Source of the DNA: Pseudomonadota bacterium
GTDB taxonomy: Bacteria > Pseudomonadota > Gammaproteobacteria > Burkholderiales > Thiobacillaceae
Direction: 5' to 3'
Assembly (NCBI GenBank): GCA_021811235.1
Contig: JAJZPG010000005.1
Coordinates: 62,001-126,000 of the forward strand
Length of the DNA stretch: 64,000 nucleotides
The position numbers were made by a program, and so were the translations under genes. A model generated the notes under the pieces. That model saw nothing but the letters and a program-made list of their open reading frames with translations, was not told the origin of the DNA and made no database searches. Positions 25,820 through 34,396 of the stretch are shown here, one piece after another; positions within the stretch are counted from its first letter, which is position 1, and each line of letters begins with the position of its first letter.

Positions 25820-26989
25820 ATGGAAAACAGCAAGGAAACGATCGACGCCGGCGGACGCGGCGCGGACACACCCATCGATGCCGGCATGCCGGCGGTCAAC
25901 CGCAACCCTGCCGAAGTCCATAACGTCCCGCTGATCGTGCTGACCGTGCTCGCGATCGTCTTTGTCCTGGATTGGGCGCAGACGGTCTTCATCCCGCTGG
26001 TGCTGGGTATGGTCGTGAGTTATGCGCTGTCGCCCCTGGTCAATCACCTGCACGCATGGCGCATTCCCCGTTTCATCGGCGCCGCCGCATTGTTGCTGGC
26101 GATCGTGGGCGGGCTGGGCGCGCTGGCCTATTCGCTGCAGGACGAAGCCGCCAGCATGATCGAAACCCTGCCCGAGGCGGCACAGACATTCCGTCAGGCC
26201 GTGCGCAAGGAATGGGGGGACTCGACGGGGGCGATCGAGAACGTGCAGAAGGCGGCGGACCAGATCGAGCATGCGGCGAGCGAGACGTCTGCCCCGGTGG
26301 CGCCGCGCGGGGTGACGCGCGTGCAAATCGAGGAGCCGCGGCTCGACATCCGGGACTATCTGTGGAATGGCACGATCGGCGCGCTGTCCTTCATCAGCCT
26401 GGCCGTGATCGTGCTGTTCCTGGCCTATTTCCTATTGGCGTCGGGCGATACCTTCCGCCGCAAGCTGGTCCGGCTGTCCGGCCCCACGCTCGGCGAGAAA
26501 AAAATCACCGTGCAGATGCTGAACGAGATCGGTACCCAGATTCAGCGCTATCTGCTGGTCCAGGTCTTGACCAGCCTGCTCGTCGGCGCCGCAACCTGGG
26601 TGGCCTTCCTCTGGATAGGGCTGGAGCACGCGGCCGTGTGGGGCGTGGCGGCCGCGGTGCTCAATCTCATCCCCTATCTGGGCGCGATCATCATCACCGG
26701 AGGAACGGCGCTGGTGGGCTTTCTGCAGTTCGGCAGCGTCGGCATGGCCATGACGGTGGCCGCCATATCGCTGGTCATCAATACGCTGGAAGGCTATCTG
26801 CTGACGCCCTGGCTCACCGGCCGGGCCAGTCGCATGAATGCGGTGGTCGTCTTTGCCGGCATCCTGTTCTGGGGATGGCTGTGGGGCGCATGGGGGCTGT
26901 TGCTCGGCATGCCGATCATGATGGCCATCAAGTCGGTGTGCGATCGCGTCGAGGAATTCAAGGCGGTCGGCGAATTCATGGGCGAGTGA
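25820..26989 (+). CDS. AI-2E family transporter (PerM-like membrane protein)
   Basis: 389 residues with about eight hydrophobic segments. Paired helices occur at the start (VPLIVLTVLAIVFVLDWAQTVFIPLVLGMVV), with a long soluble section (about 105-190). The C-terminal block shows PYLGAIIITGGTALVGFLQFG and LLTPWLTGRASRMNAVVVFAGILFWGWLWGAWGLLLGMPIM, conserved in this family. Members are proposed exporters of small molecules or ion antiporters. The substrate here is unknown. Confidence 0.92.
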   Translation: MENSKETIDAGGRGADTPIDAGMPAVNRNPAEVHNVPLIVLTVLAIVFVLDWAQTVFIPLVLGMVVSYALSPLVNHLHAWRIPRFIGAAALLLAIVGGLGALAYSLQDEAASMIETLPEAAQTFRQAVRKEWGDSTGAIENVQKAADQIEHAASETSAPVAPRGVTRVQIEEPRLDIRDYLWNGTIGALSFISLAVIVLFLAYFLLASGDTFRRKLVRLSGPTLGEKKITVQMLNEIGTQIQRYLLVQVLTSLLVGAATWVAFLWIGLEHAAVWGVAAAVLNLIPYLGAIIITGGTALVGFLQFGSVGMAMTVAAISLVINTLEGYLLTPWLTGRASRMNAVVVFAGILFWGWLWGAWGLLLGMPIMMAIKSVCDRVEEFKAVGEFMGE

Positions 26990-27331
26990 GCCGTCCACCG
27001 GCTGTCTCAGGCGGCGTTCGCCCCTGCCCTGTTTCGTCGCGGCTGTCGGATTTTCTTGGCGCGCACGCTTCGTCAATTCCTACAGCCCAAAGCGCTCCTC
27101 TCCTATGGGGGCGGCCCGGCAACGCCAATACAGTGAGCCCATGTCGAACGGATGCCTGCGCAGACGCATGGCATGCATCCGGCAGCGGATCGGCGCGGGC
27201 TTCCGGTTTCGCCGGCCGTCACTTGGCTGAATTGTTTTGCGGGTCTCGACGAGGGATCCGCAAATGTGCCCGGATCGTTTCTTCCGGGTGTTGTTGTGTT
27301 CCATCCCACGCCAATCTGTAAGGAGCAACCC
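26990..27331. other. 342-bp gene-free region upstream of the PEP-CTERM gene
   Basis: It contains a half site TCCTACA near 27072 of the stress dyad and a weak sigma-54-like match TGGCATG-CATC-CGGCA near 27169, which is below consensus. No coding frame is convincing. Confidence 0.5.
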
Positions 27332-28033
27332 ATGATGAAGTTCAACCAAGTGGCCATCGGAGTTTTTCTTTTGGGCCAGACGCTTTCCGGCGCCGCCCTG
27401 GCGGCCTCGGTCACCCTGAGCGGAAGCACCGTCGATTTCACTTTCGACGACACCCTGCTGGGCCTGTTCGGCCAGCCCACCCTGTCGGGCGACACCCTGT
27501 CCTTCACCCCGGTGGATTTCCAGGCCGAGTCGCTCAACGGTGCAGGCTATTCGCTGACCAACAACACCATGAACATCGAGGTGTCGGCGCATGACGGCTG
27601 GTCGTTCTCGACCGTCGGTCTGGTGGAGCGCGGCGATTACCTCCTGCTGGGGGGCGGCAGCACGGCGGACGTGGCGGGCCAGGTGCGGGTCTACGACGTC
27701 GATCGGCCGCTGACCGACATGACCACCGGCATCGCCGCCACCGCTGCGCTCGACCAGACGGGGCCCGGCACGCACAACTGGACTGCCGACACGTCGGCCG
27801 ACCTGACCGCCTGGGAGGATACCCGGACGGTCAACGTGACGGTCCAGAACCTCCTGCTTGCATCGACGAGCGGGCAGACGTCCCTGGCCTTCGTGGACAA
27901 GAAATACGTGGGCCTGACCCCGACCACGTTCGCGGTATCGCCGGTTCCCGAGGCGCAAGTCAGCGCCCTGATGCTGGCTGGACTGGGGCTGATCGGCTGG
28001 CAGGTCGGACGTCGCCGCATCATCGGCAAGTAA
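27332..28033 (+). CDS. PEP-CTERM sorting-domain protein
   Basis: 233 residues from the ATG preceded by AAGGAG. It has an N-terminal Sec signal (GVFLLGQTLSGAALA), a threonine/serine-rich beta-type body without recognisable domains, and a C-terminal PEP-CTERM signal. That signal comprises VPEAQ, the hydrophobic stretch VSALMLAGLGLIGWQV and a basic tail (GRRR). The protein would be processed by an exosortase encoded elsewhere. It is likely an exopolysaccharide-associated or surface protein. Confidence 0.88.
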   Translation: MMKFNQVAIGVFLLGQTLSGAALAASVTLSGSTVDFTFDDTLLGLFGQPTLSGDTLSFTPVDFQAESLNGAGYSLTNNTMNIEVSAHDGWSFSTVGLVERGDYLLLGGGSTADVAGQVRVYDVDRPLTDMTTGIAATAALDQTGPGTHNWTADTSADLTAWEDTRTVNVTVQNLLLASTSGQTSLAFVDKKYVGLTPTTFAVSPVPEAQVSALMLAGLGLIGWQVGRRRIIGK

Positions 28034-28036
28034 GCC

Positions 28037-28061
28037 CCGAGAGGACGCGTTGTCCTCTCGG
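28037..28061. terminator. Stem-loop after the PEP-CTERM gene
   Basis: CCGAGAGGAC, 5-nt loop, GTCCTCTCGG is a perfect 10-bp stem 4 bp after the stop. No T run follows. Confidence 0.55.
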
Positions 28062-28111
28062 CCAACGGGACGGGCCGCGCAGGCCTGTCCCTTCATCGGA
28101 AAGGACACGAC

Positions 28112-28426
28112 ATGAATACCGCCAAACTTTTCGGAACGGCCCTCGTGGCTGCCAGCCTGCTCGCAACGGTGGGGTGCACCGTGATGCGCGAGCAATCCAC
28201 CGTCGGCCAGGCCGTCGACGATACGGCCATCACCACCCAGGTCAAGGCGCGTTTCGCGGAAAGCCCGGTCGTCAGCGCCATGGCGATCAACGTTGAAACC
28301 TTCCACGGCACCGTCCAACTGTCCGGCTTCGCCAAGAGCGATACCGAGCGCAAGACGGCCGAGTCGATCGCCCGTAGCGTGCCGAACGTGAAGGCCGTCA
28401 AGAACGACATCGTCGTGCGGCCGTGA
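28112..28426 (+). CDS. BON-domain lipoprotein
   Basis: 104 residues. A lipoprotein signal ends at LLATVGC (lipobox Cys about residue 22). One BON domain spans about 40-104 ([63 protein letters not shown]), the OsmY/YraP fold. It is probably anchored in the outer membrane with a role in envelope stress. AAGGAC lies upstream of the ATG. Confidence 0.92.
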   Translation: MNTAKLFGTALVAASLLATVGCTVMREQSTVGQAVDDTAITTQVKARFAESPVVSAMAINVETFHGTVQLSGFAKSDTERKTAESIARSVPNVKAVKNDIVVRP

Positions 28427-28497
28427 TTCGCGGCGCGTCCGCCCGGCGGATGCGCCATTTTCCCGTAGTGCTTGATTGTGTTGAAAAGGAGAGAAAC

Positions 28498-28713
28498 ATG
28501 AACTGGGACATCATCGAAGGCAACTGGAAGCAGGTCAAAGGCAAATTCAAGGAACAGTGGGGCAAGCTCACCGACGACGACTTCGACATGATCAAGGGCC
28601 GCCGCGATCAGCTCACCGGGAAAATCCAGGAGCGCTACGGCGTGTCGCGGGACGAGGCCGAGAAGCAGATCAAGGACTGGCAGAGCAAGGCCGATGACAA
28701 CTGGTTCCATTGA
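28498..28713 (+). CDS. CsbD-family stress protein
   Basis: 71 residues, a complete CsbD/YjbJ-type protein: [28 protein letters not shown]...[21 protein letters not shown]. It is cytosolic, small and acidic/basic alternating. AAGGAGAG precedes the ATG. CsbD proteins are general-stress proteins with no known biochemical activity. It lies 71 bp downstream of the BON lipoprotein gene. Confidence 0.95.
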   Translation: MNWDIIEGNWKQVKGKFKEQWGKLTDDDFDMIKGRRDQLTGKIQERYGVSRDEAEKQIKDWQSKADDNWFH

Positions 28714-28808
28714 CCCCGTCGGGGCGGGACGGTCCGGTTGCCGGGCGTGAAACCCGCCCATCCGGGCAGCGCCGGTCCGCCCTGCGCGCCGGGCACGCCG
28801 ACGAGGCG

Positions 28809-29882
28809 ATGACGATGGACGTCCGCACAGGCCAGGCGCCTGCGATGCTGACGCGGGAGGCGTTCGGAGAGCGGTTCCGCGCGCCCTATGCCGATCCCAT
28901 GTTCGATGCCGTGTCGGATGCACTCGCGCAGATCGAGGAAGTGGCTTGGCAGGCGTATGCCCGGGGCCGCAAATCCCCGCTCACCCAGCGGGCGGGCGCG
29001 GGGTTTGCCGATCCCGATTTCGAGCTGTCCAGCGAATGGCTGGCCACCCGGCAGCGGCTGCTCCAGGCCCAGGCGGCGTGGGCCCGGCCCGACAGCCCCG
29101 CACGGGTCTTGCTGATCTGCGGAGCGTCACGCAACGACGGAACCTGCCCGGGCGAGATGTCGAAAAGCTTCCGCCTGCTTCGGCTGATGCGCGAGGTGTT
29201 CGAGCACGCCGAGATCCAGACCGACGTGCTCGATCTGAGCCTGCTGGCGTCCGAGTATGGCCGCCGCATCCATCCGTGCAAGGGCTGCGTGTCGACCGCG
29301 ATGCCGCTGTGCAACTGGCCGTGTTCCTGTTATCCCAACTACGCCCTGAATCAGGCTAACGACTGGATGGCCGAGATTTACGAGCGCTGGACTGCGGCGC
29401 ACGCGATCGTCATCGTGACGCCGGTCTACTGGTACCAGAGTCCCAGCCCCTTGAAGCTGATGATCGACCGCCTGGTCTGTGCGGACGGCGGCAATCCCGA
29501 TCCCACGCGCACTGCCGGCAAGGATCCCGCGCAGGCCAAGGCGCTCGAACTGGCCGGCTGGGACTATCCCAAGCACCTGGCGGGACGCGTGTATGGCCTG
29601 GTGGTGCATGGCGACGTGGCAGGCGTCGAGAGTTCGCGCCGCGAGCTGTCCGACTGGCTCGACTGGATGGGGCTGATCGATGCCGGCGCGCAGGCGCGTC
29701 TCGACCGTTTCATCGGTTATTACGAATCGTATGCCCGGAGCCATGAAGTGCTGGATCGGGACGCGGCGATCCAGGAGGAAGTCCGCAACGTCGCCCGCGC
29801 GGTCGTGCAGGCGGTGCGGGGGATGCGCGGCGGGAAGCTGCAGGTCCCCCGGCCGGGGTCCCCCCCGCCCCGTCCCAAGTAG
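28809..29882 (+). CDS. NAD(P)H-dependent FMN oxidoreductase (flavodoxin-like fold)
   Basis: 357 residues. The N-terminal third (about 1-95) is a poorly characterised helical extension. The flavodoxin-like fold begins at RVLLICGASRNDGTCPGEMSK, followed by HPCKGCVSTAMPLC and the AHAIVIVTPVYWYQSPSPLKLMIDRL block of NADPH-dependent FMN reductases. The cysteine cluster (CKGC...CNWPCSC) is unusual for the family. Several GTG/ATG starts are possible; 28809 has a weak GAGG. Confidence 0.82.
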   Translation: MTMDVRTGQAPAMLTREAFGERFRAPYADPMFDAVSDALAQIEEVAWQAYARGRKSPLTQRAGAGFADPDFELSSEWLATRQRLLQAQAAWARPDSPARVLLICGASRNDGTCPGEMSKSFRLLRLMREVFEHAEIQTDVLDLSLLASEYGRRIHPCKGCVSTAMPLCNWPCSCYPNYALNQANDWMAEIYERWTAAHAIVIVTPVYWYQSPSPLKLMIDRLVCADGGNPDPTRTAGKDPAQAKALELAGWDYPKHLAGRVYGLVVHGDVAGVESSRRELSDWLDWMGLIDAGAQARLDRFIGYYESYARSHEVLDRDAAIQEEVRNVARAVVQAVRGMRGGKLQVPRPGSPPPRPK

Positions 29883-29911
29883 AGGCAGGCCTGGGCCTGA
29901 AAGGAGTGGAT

Positions 29912-30463
29912 ATGAGAATCAAGCGTCTTATATTCGGCGAGCGATCGCTAACCAAAGTGGCCGGGCTCTTCATGAGCAGGGATCAGGCGGATGGCGTCGC
30001 GCAGGAGGTGAAGCGGACGGCGGGCCTGGATGATCCCCAGGTGTACCTGGTGGGTCCGCCGGATGGCAGTGCCCCCAACAGCCCTGCCTTTTCCCGCAAG
30101 CTGGAACCCGAGCAGGCCGGGATCTGGCGCACCCTGATCCGGGCGCACGTGGTCGCCGGCAGCGCCGGTGTCGTCGCAGGTTTGCTGCTCTACCTGGGCT
30201 TCGTCCTTGCGGACAGTGCCGCCGTCAAGAGCACGCCCGGCATGAGCCTGGTGGCGATGGTTTTTTTCGGCGGGCTGATAGGCCTGCTGTTCGGGGGCTT
30301 GCTGACTGCGCGTCCCGATCACGCCCGCGTCATCGCCACCGTGCGGCGGGCCATCCGCCAGGGGCGCTGGGCGGTGGTTATCCATCCGGTGACGCAGCGC
30401 CAGCTCGATGAGTCGATGCGCGCGTTGCGCGACCGCAGCTACCGGGTGGTGCGCAGCCTGTAG
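29912..30463 (+). CDS. Membrane protein of unknown function
   Basis: 183 residues with AAGGAGT before the ATG. The N-terminal cytosolic part (about 1-75: GLFMSRDQADGVAQEVKR) looks like the general stress fold that also heads the gene at 33618. Two hydrophobic helices follow (VVAGSAGVVAGLLLYLGFVLA and GMSLVAMVFFGGLIGLLFGGLL). The C-terminus (QGRWAVVIHPVTQRQLDESMRALRD) is soluble. I do not recognise a named family. It lies in the stress block. Confidence 0.75.
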   Translation: MRIKRLIFGERSLTKVAGLFMSRDQADGVAQEVKRTAGLDDPQVYLVGPPDGSAPNSPAFSRKLEPEQAGIWRTLIRAHVVAGSAGVVAGLLLYLGFVLADSAAVKSTPGMSLVAMVFFGGLIGLLFGGLLTARPDHARVIATVRRAIRQGRWAVVIHPVTQRQLDESMRALRDRSYRVVRSL

Positions 30464-30511
30464 CGGTGACGGCTGTCCGCCCGTCCTACGCCCTGCCCGA
30501 GACGCTCCCGC

Positions 30512-31030
30512 ATGGGTAGTCCCATCGACTGGCAGGCGCTTCTCGTGCCTTCGCTGTCCATCGGCGAGATCATCCTGCGCGGCACGGCGGTCTATCTTTT
30601 CCTGTTTTTCCTCCTGCGCGTCCTGCGGCGCGAAGCCGGGCACATCGGCATTTCCGATCTGGTCGTCGTCGTGCTCATCGCAGATGCCGCGCAGAATGCC
30701 ATGGCCGGCGCATATCGCTCCCTTACCGAGGGCGCGATCCTGGTCGCCACGATCGCCTTCTGGGATTATTTTCTGGACTGGCTCAGCTTCCGGGTGCCGG
30801 CCGTACGGCGGCTTCTCCGGCCCGCTCCCCTGCTGCTGATCAAGGACGGGCGCCTGCAGCGTCGCAACCTGGAGCAGGAAGAGATACAGGAAGAGGAACT
30901 GCTGGGGCAGCTGCGCGAACAGGGACTGCGCAGCGTGGGGGAGGTGAAGGCGTGCTATCTGGAAGGGAATGGTCGGGTCAGTGTGGTGCCGCGGCGGACA
31001 CGCGCGAAAAAACGTCTCGGTTCACGGTAG
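30512..31030 (+). CDS. DUF421 (YetF/YcaP-like) membrane protein
   Basis: 172 residues. Three N-terminal membrane helices (residues about 13-85: GEIILRGTAVYLFLFFLLRVLRREAGHIGISDLVVVVLIADAAQNAM) carry the conserved RxxG and DLV...ADAAQN features. A cytosolic C-terminal domain (PLLLIKDGRLQRRNLEQEEIQEEELLGQLREQGLRSVGEVKACYLEGNGRVSV) matches DUF421. It ends at a bidirectional terminator shared with the convergent hemerythrin gene. Confidence 0.9.
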   Translation: MGSPIDWQALLVPSLSIGEIILRGTAVYLFLFFLLRVLRREAGHIGISDLVVVVLIADAAQNAMAGAYRSLTEGAILVATIAFWDYFLDWLSFRVPAVRRLLRPAPLLLIKDGRLQRRNLEQEEIQEEELLGQLREQGLRSVGEVKACYLEGNGRVSVVPRRTRAKKRLGSR

Positions 31031-31035
31031 GCGCC

Positions 31036-31068
31036 GGGACCCGCAGGCGTTGCGCAGCTGCGGGTCCC
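31036..31068. terminator. Bidirectional stem-loop between convergent genes
   Basis: GGGACCCGCAG and CTGCGGGTCCC form a perfect 11-bp stem with an 11-nt loop, between the DUF421 gene (plus) and the hemerythrin gene (minus). Confidence 0.7.
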
Positions 31069-31093
31069 TTCGCCCCATGGCGCTGAACGGATG

Positions 31094-31576
31094 TCAGGCC
31101 GCCAGTTCTTCGGCTTCGGCCATCAATTCATCCTTGCGCGCCTGGAGCGCGTCCCGCATCTTCAGCAGGTCCACCTTGCTGGCGCGTGCCTTCGGGAACA
31201 TCTCGTTGCGCTCTTCCTTGACGTGATGGTCGATGTACTCGCCCAGCACCATCACCTTGGCGTCGAAAAGCGCATCGCCGGGTTCCATGCCCTGGATCTG
31301 GGCGATGAGTTCCTTGGCGCTCGCGTGTTCGACTTCGGCCTCGTTCATCATGAGCTCGTCGTTGATCGCCTTGCGAATCGCCGGGTAGAAGATTTCCTCC
31401 TCGATCTGGGCATGCACCGTCAGCTCCCGGCAGATCCTCTCGGCCAGCAGACGTTTCTTGTCGCGGGTATTGCCTCGGGCCTCGGTCAGTTCCTCGTATT
31501 CCGCAAACATTTTCTTGACGGCCTTGTGATCGGCATCAAGCAGGTCGCACGCGTCTTTCTGTCTTGCAGTGGCCAT
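31094..31576 (-). CDS. Hemerythrin HHE-domain protein
   Basis: 160 residues. The HHE cation-binding domain shows iron ligands in CDLLDADHKAVKKMFAEYEEL (His), TVHAQIEEEIFYPAIR (His, Glu) and YIDHHVKEERNEMFPKAR (His, His, Glu). Related proteins are often linked to nitrosative stress or oxygen sensing. AAGGAAC precedes the ATG. It is transcribed away from tsdBA. Confidence 0.92.
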   Translation of the reverse strand: MATARQKDACDLLDADHKAVKKMFAEYEELTEARGNTRDKKRLLAERICRELTVHAQIEEEIFYPAIRKAINDELMMNEAEVEHASAKELIAQIQGMEPGDALFDAKVMVLGEYIDHHVKEERNEMFPKARASKVDLLKMRDALQARKDELMAEAEELAA

Positions 31577-31734
31577 GGTTGTTCCTTTCGAAAACAGGTT
31601 TGAAGAAGGGACGCAGCGGTGGGCGCGAAGCCGCGTGGCTGCCTGCTTATTTGACGGCTGGCCGGGCCTTGCTTCAATGGCGTTTGTCTCGACCTGCTGT
31701 CAGACGATGCCTATGTTTTCGCCCCGCCTGCGGG

Positions 31735-32709
31735 CTAGGATCGCGCGGTTCTCGGATCGGGGGGGCGCGCATGGCTGTTCATGTATCGGGCAATGTCCCA
31801 GGCCTGTTGCACGCTCAGGGTGCCGCCCTTGCCGAGAGGCATGTTCGCGTGGATGAAGCCGGCGGCGTTGCGGATCCGGGTCATGCCGGCGCCGGCGTTG
31901 AAGGAGTCCTTGCCCCACAGAGGGGGAAAGGCGTAGCGCCCGCCCACCCGGGTGCCCTGCCCGTCGGCGCCGTGACATAGGGCGCACTGGGCCTCATATA
32001 CGATCTTGCCGCGTTGCGCGTCGGGTGGCTGCGGCGGTTCCTTCAGTTTCGGATAGCCGCGTCCCGCGAGTTCGACGCCGATGGGAGCGCCCTGGGCCAT
32101 CCAGTAGCTGTAGCTCATCAATGCCATCAGTTCCTTGCTGCCGGGCGGCGGAGCCTTGCCGTTCATGCTGAAGCGGAAGCACCCGGACAGCCGCTCCTCG
32201 TAGCTGTTCACCTTGTGGTTCTTTTCGCGATAGGCGGGAAACATTCCGAACGCGGCCCACAAGGGCGCCGAGTCGGCCTTGCGGCCCTCGTCCAGGTGGC
32301 AGTTGACGCAGTTGAGGCCGTTGCCGACGTAGGCGCGTGCATAGGTTTGCGTGTCGTTGAAGATGTTTCGTCCCAGGCGGACCGCGGCGCCGAATTCGCC
32401 GCCGGGAATGGCGTCGGCCTGCGGCGGGGAAAAAGCGACGCGCAGGGTTCTCGGGCCCTGGCGGGCAGGGGCGCCGGGCCGCTCGTTCACGGCCGGGATG
32501 TTGCCTGGCTGCGCCGCAGGAGGGCGGGCGGCTGCTGCGCCGCTGGCAGGCAGGCGGTCGTATTCCGTCTTCGCCACCAGGGAGGCGGGGATCCAGACAA
32601 GGCCGGCGACGACGAGTGTCGCGGCCACCACCAGCAGTATCCAGGAAGGGTGGAAGCCTCGGGTGTGCTTCTGGCTTTGCAGCCAGTTTCTGAGCCCGTT
32701 CGACATCAT
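31735..32709 (-). CDS. tsdA: Thiosulfate dehydrogenase TsdA-like diheme cytochrome c
   Basis: 324 residues with an N-terminal membrane anchor or signal (ILLVVAATLVVAGLVWIPASL). There are two heme sites, CVNCH and CALCH. Family-defining motifs are DTQTYARAYVGNGLNC, the Cys-containing ERLSGCFRFSMNG (axial Cys ligand of heme 1 in TsdA), PPLWGKDSFNAGAGM and FIHANMPLG. TsdA converts thiosulfate and tetrathionate. It overlaps the upstream diheme cytochrome gene by 4 bp (ATGA). Confidence 0.9.
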   Translation of the reverse strand: MMSNGLRNWLQSQKHTRGFHPSWILLVVAATLVVAGLVWIPASLVAKTEYDRLPASGAAAARPPAAQPGNIPAVNERPGAPARQGPRTLRVAFSPPQADAIPGGEFGAAVRLGRNIFNDTQTYARAYVGNGLNCVNCHLDEGRKADSAPLWAAFGMFPAYREKNHKVNSYEERLSGCFRFSMNGKAPPPGSKELMALMSYSYWMAQGAPIGVELAGRGYPKLKEPPQPPDAQRGKIVYEAQCALCHGADGQGTRVGGRYAFPPLWGKDSFNAGAGMTRIRNAAGFIHANMPLGKGGTLSVQQAWDIARYMNSHARPPDPRTARS

Positions 32710-33413
32710 GGCCTCCTTCCGCCGGATGCTGGGTTTTCGAGGTAGAGGCTGACGGCGTCGACTTCGGCATCGGTCATCCTGTCGGCGACAGACTTCATCA
32801 GGCCCTGCGGGTCGTTGCCACGCGTTCCCGCCTGCCAGGCTTTCAGCTGCGCCCGGGTATAGGCGCTCGGCTGGCCGCTCAGCGCCGGGAAGTGGGGCGT
32901 GATCCCCGTGCCATCGCGGCCATGGCAGGCAAAACACGCGGGAAGCCCTTTGTCCCAGTTTCCCCGGGTGGCTAGACGGGCGCCGAGTCCCGCAGGGGAG
33001 GGAGGCGCGGCCGGTGCGGCTTCCGCTGACCAGGCCGGCAGGCTGGCGTAATACTCGGCGGCGTCGCGCCTCTGCCGGGTGCCGAGTGCGCGGGCGATCG
33101 GTTCCATCTGCGGGCTCTTGCGCTGGCCGCTGGCAAAGTCCTCCAGCTGCTTGAGCAGATAGGCCTGCGGCTGGCCGGCGAGACGGGGGAAGCCGGCCGC
33201 CGCCTGGCCCTCGCCGCGTGCGCCATGACAGGCCATGCATGCAGGGGCGCCGGTCGCGCCTTGCCGGGCGAGGGCCGCGCCGGCTCGCGGGTCGGCGCGG
33301 GCGGGGGCTGACAACAAAAGGGCGGCCGCGATCAGGACGCGCCATGCGCTGCGCCCTCCGCCTTGGAAGGGGCGGACAGGGGCGCGGCGGGAGGGCGGGC
33401 AGTTCGTGCTCAT
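32706..33413 (-). CDS. tsdB: TsdB-like diheme cytochrome c4
   Basis: 235 residues from MSTNCPP (an ATG at 33434 is possible). The Sec signal is LIAAALLLSAPARA. Two tandem class I cytochrome c domains carry CMACHG and CFACHG, separated by a Pro/Ala linker, as in cytochrome c4 and TsdB. It is probably the electron acceptor of TsdA. The translational overlap with tsdA supports a tsdBA unit. A TGTAGGA-N4-TCCGAAG dyad lies about 115 bp upstream. Confidence 0.88.
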   Translation of the reverse strand: MSTNCPPSRRAPVRPFQGGGRSAWRVLIAAALLLSAPARADPRAGAALARQGATGAPACMACHGARGEGQAAAGFPRLAGQPQAYLLKQLEDFASGQRKSPQMEPIARALGTRQRRDAAEYYASLPAWSAEAAPAAPPSPAGLGARLATRGNWDKGLPACFACHGRDGTGITPHFPALSGQPSAYTRAQLKAWQAGTRGNDPQGLMKSVADRMTDAEVDAVSLYLENPASGGRRP

Positions 33414-33526
33414 ATCATCCGCTTGCAAACACATTTCACGTCGCTGTCCTGTGGCAGTACGAGGTCTGGAAACCGGAGCTTAGGTCCGCCGGATGCCGAA
33501 ATCAGTCAGCCGGTTATCGTGCGGAA

Positions 33527-33544
33527 TGTAGGACACGTCCGAAG
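33527..33544. promoter_or_regulatory. Dyad operator copy upstream of tsdBA
   Basis: TGTAGGA-CACG-TCCGAAG. One half is perfect and the other has two mismatches to TCCKACA. It lies in the 204-bp gap between the gene at 33618 and tsdB. Confidence 0.55.
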
Positions 33545-33617
33545 GCGTGCGGGCGCGGAGCAGGCGAAACGCTCGCTGGCTTGGGGCCCGGTGATGGCGC
33601 GTCTGCGTCCATCGGGG

Positions 33618-34190
33618 TCAGCGGATGACCTTGCAGGGCGCCAGCGGATCGAAGTCGACCCAGTCGCCATTGCGCAGGATGCCCTCGGCCTCTTCCACCT
33701 CCTGCGCGCGCTCGTCCAGGATCTCGATGGCCGTTTCACGCTCGGCAGGCGTTGCCACCGCGACGGCCAGCATGACCCCCGCTTTCCGCGGCTGCGCCTC
33801 TGCGTCCGTTTCGCTGCTGTCCACGGCGTCGTCGGGTGACGCAGGCGCTTCGTCCATGTTGTTCAGCGCGCCGACCAGCGAACCGGCGTAGGCGCCCACT
33901 GCGGCGCCCAGCAAGGGCCCGGCTGGGCCCAGCACCGGCAACGTGGCCACCCCGACCAGAGTGCCGGCGCCCGCGCCGCCGGCTGCCCCGCGCATGGCGC
34001 CGGAACGGGCTTCGTGCGTGCCGGGCGACTCATCTTCGTCCCCGCCCACCGGATAGGTGGCGTGCTGGCCCTGGGGGTTGACGTAGAACAGGCTCATCTC
34101 GCGGGCGGAAAAACCGGCGCGCAATAATGCCCACGACGCGCGTTGCGCCTCGTTCTGCTGACTGTAACGGCCGACTATGAGTGTTTGCAT
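33618..34190 (-). CDS. Glycine-zipper general stress-type protein
   Basis: 190 residues with GGAGG before the ATG. The N-terminal part (about 1-40: TLIVGRYSQQNEAQRASWALLRAGFSAREMSLFYVNPQGQH) resembles general-stress domains seen in other proteobacterial proteins. The middle is a Gly/Ala-rich double hairpin (RGAAGGAGAGTLVGVATLPVLGPAGPLLGAAVGAYAGSLVGAL), membrane-prone. The C-terminal domain (AVAVATPAERETAIEILDERAQEVEEAEG) recurs in the same family. Its function is unknown. Confidence 0.78.
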   Translation of the reverse strand: MQTLIVGRYSQQNEAQRASWALLRAGFSAREMSLFYVNPQGQHATYPVGGDEDESPGTHEARSGAMRGAAGGAGAGTLVGVATLPVLGPAGPLLGAAVGAYAGSLVGALNNMDEAPASPDDAVDSSETDAEAQPRKAGVMLAVAVATPAERETAIEILDERAQEVEEAEGILRNGDWVDFDPLAPCKVIR

Positions 34191-34396
34191 CACGTCCTCC
34201 TCGTTTTGAGTCCAACATCGGATGGCGCACGGCACGCCGTGGTCGCCGCCGCCACGCTTGCTTCGGCTGTGGCGTCCATACCCGAGTTCCGCCGTGCGGC
34301 CAGGCGGGCGCAGTTGCGGACTGCGCCTACGGCCCGGCCGGCGAAATCCGACGGCCGGGCCGCGCCGCCGCCGACATGCGGGAGCGGCACGCCATG

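Noticed and set aside
27160-27190. Sigma-54 promoter upstream of the PEP-CTERM gene at 27332
   Set aside because: TGGCATG-CATC-CGGCA has several mismatches, so it is noted but not called.
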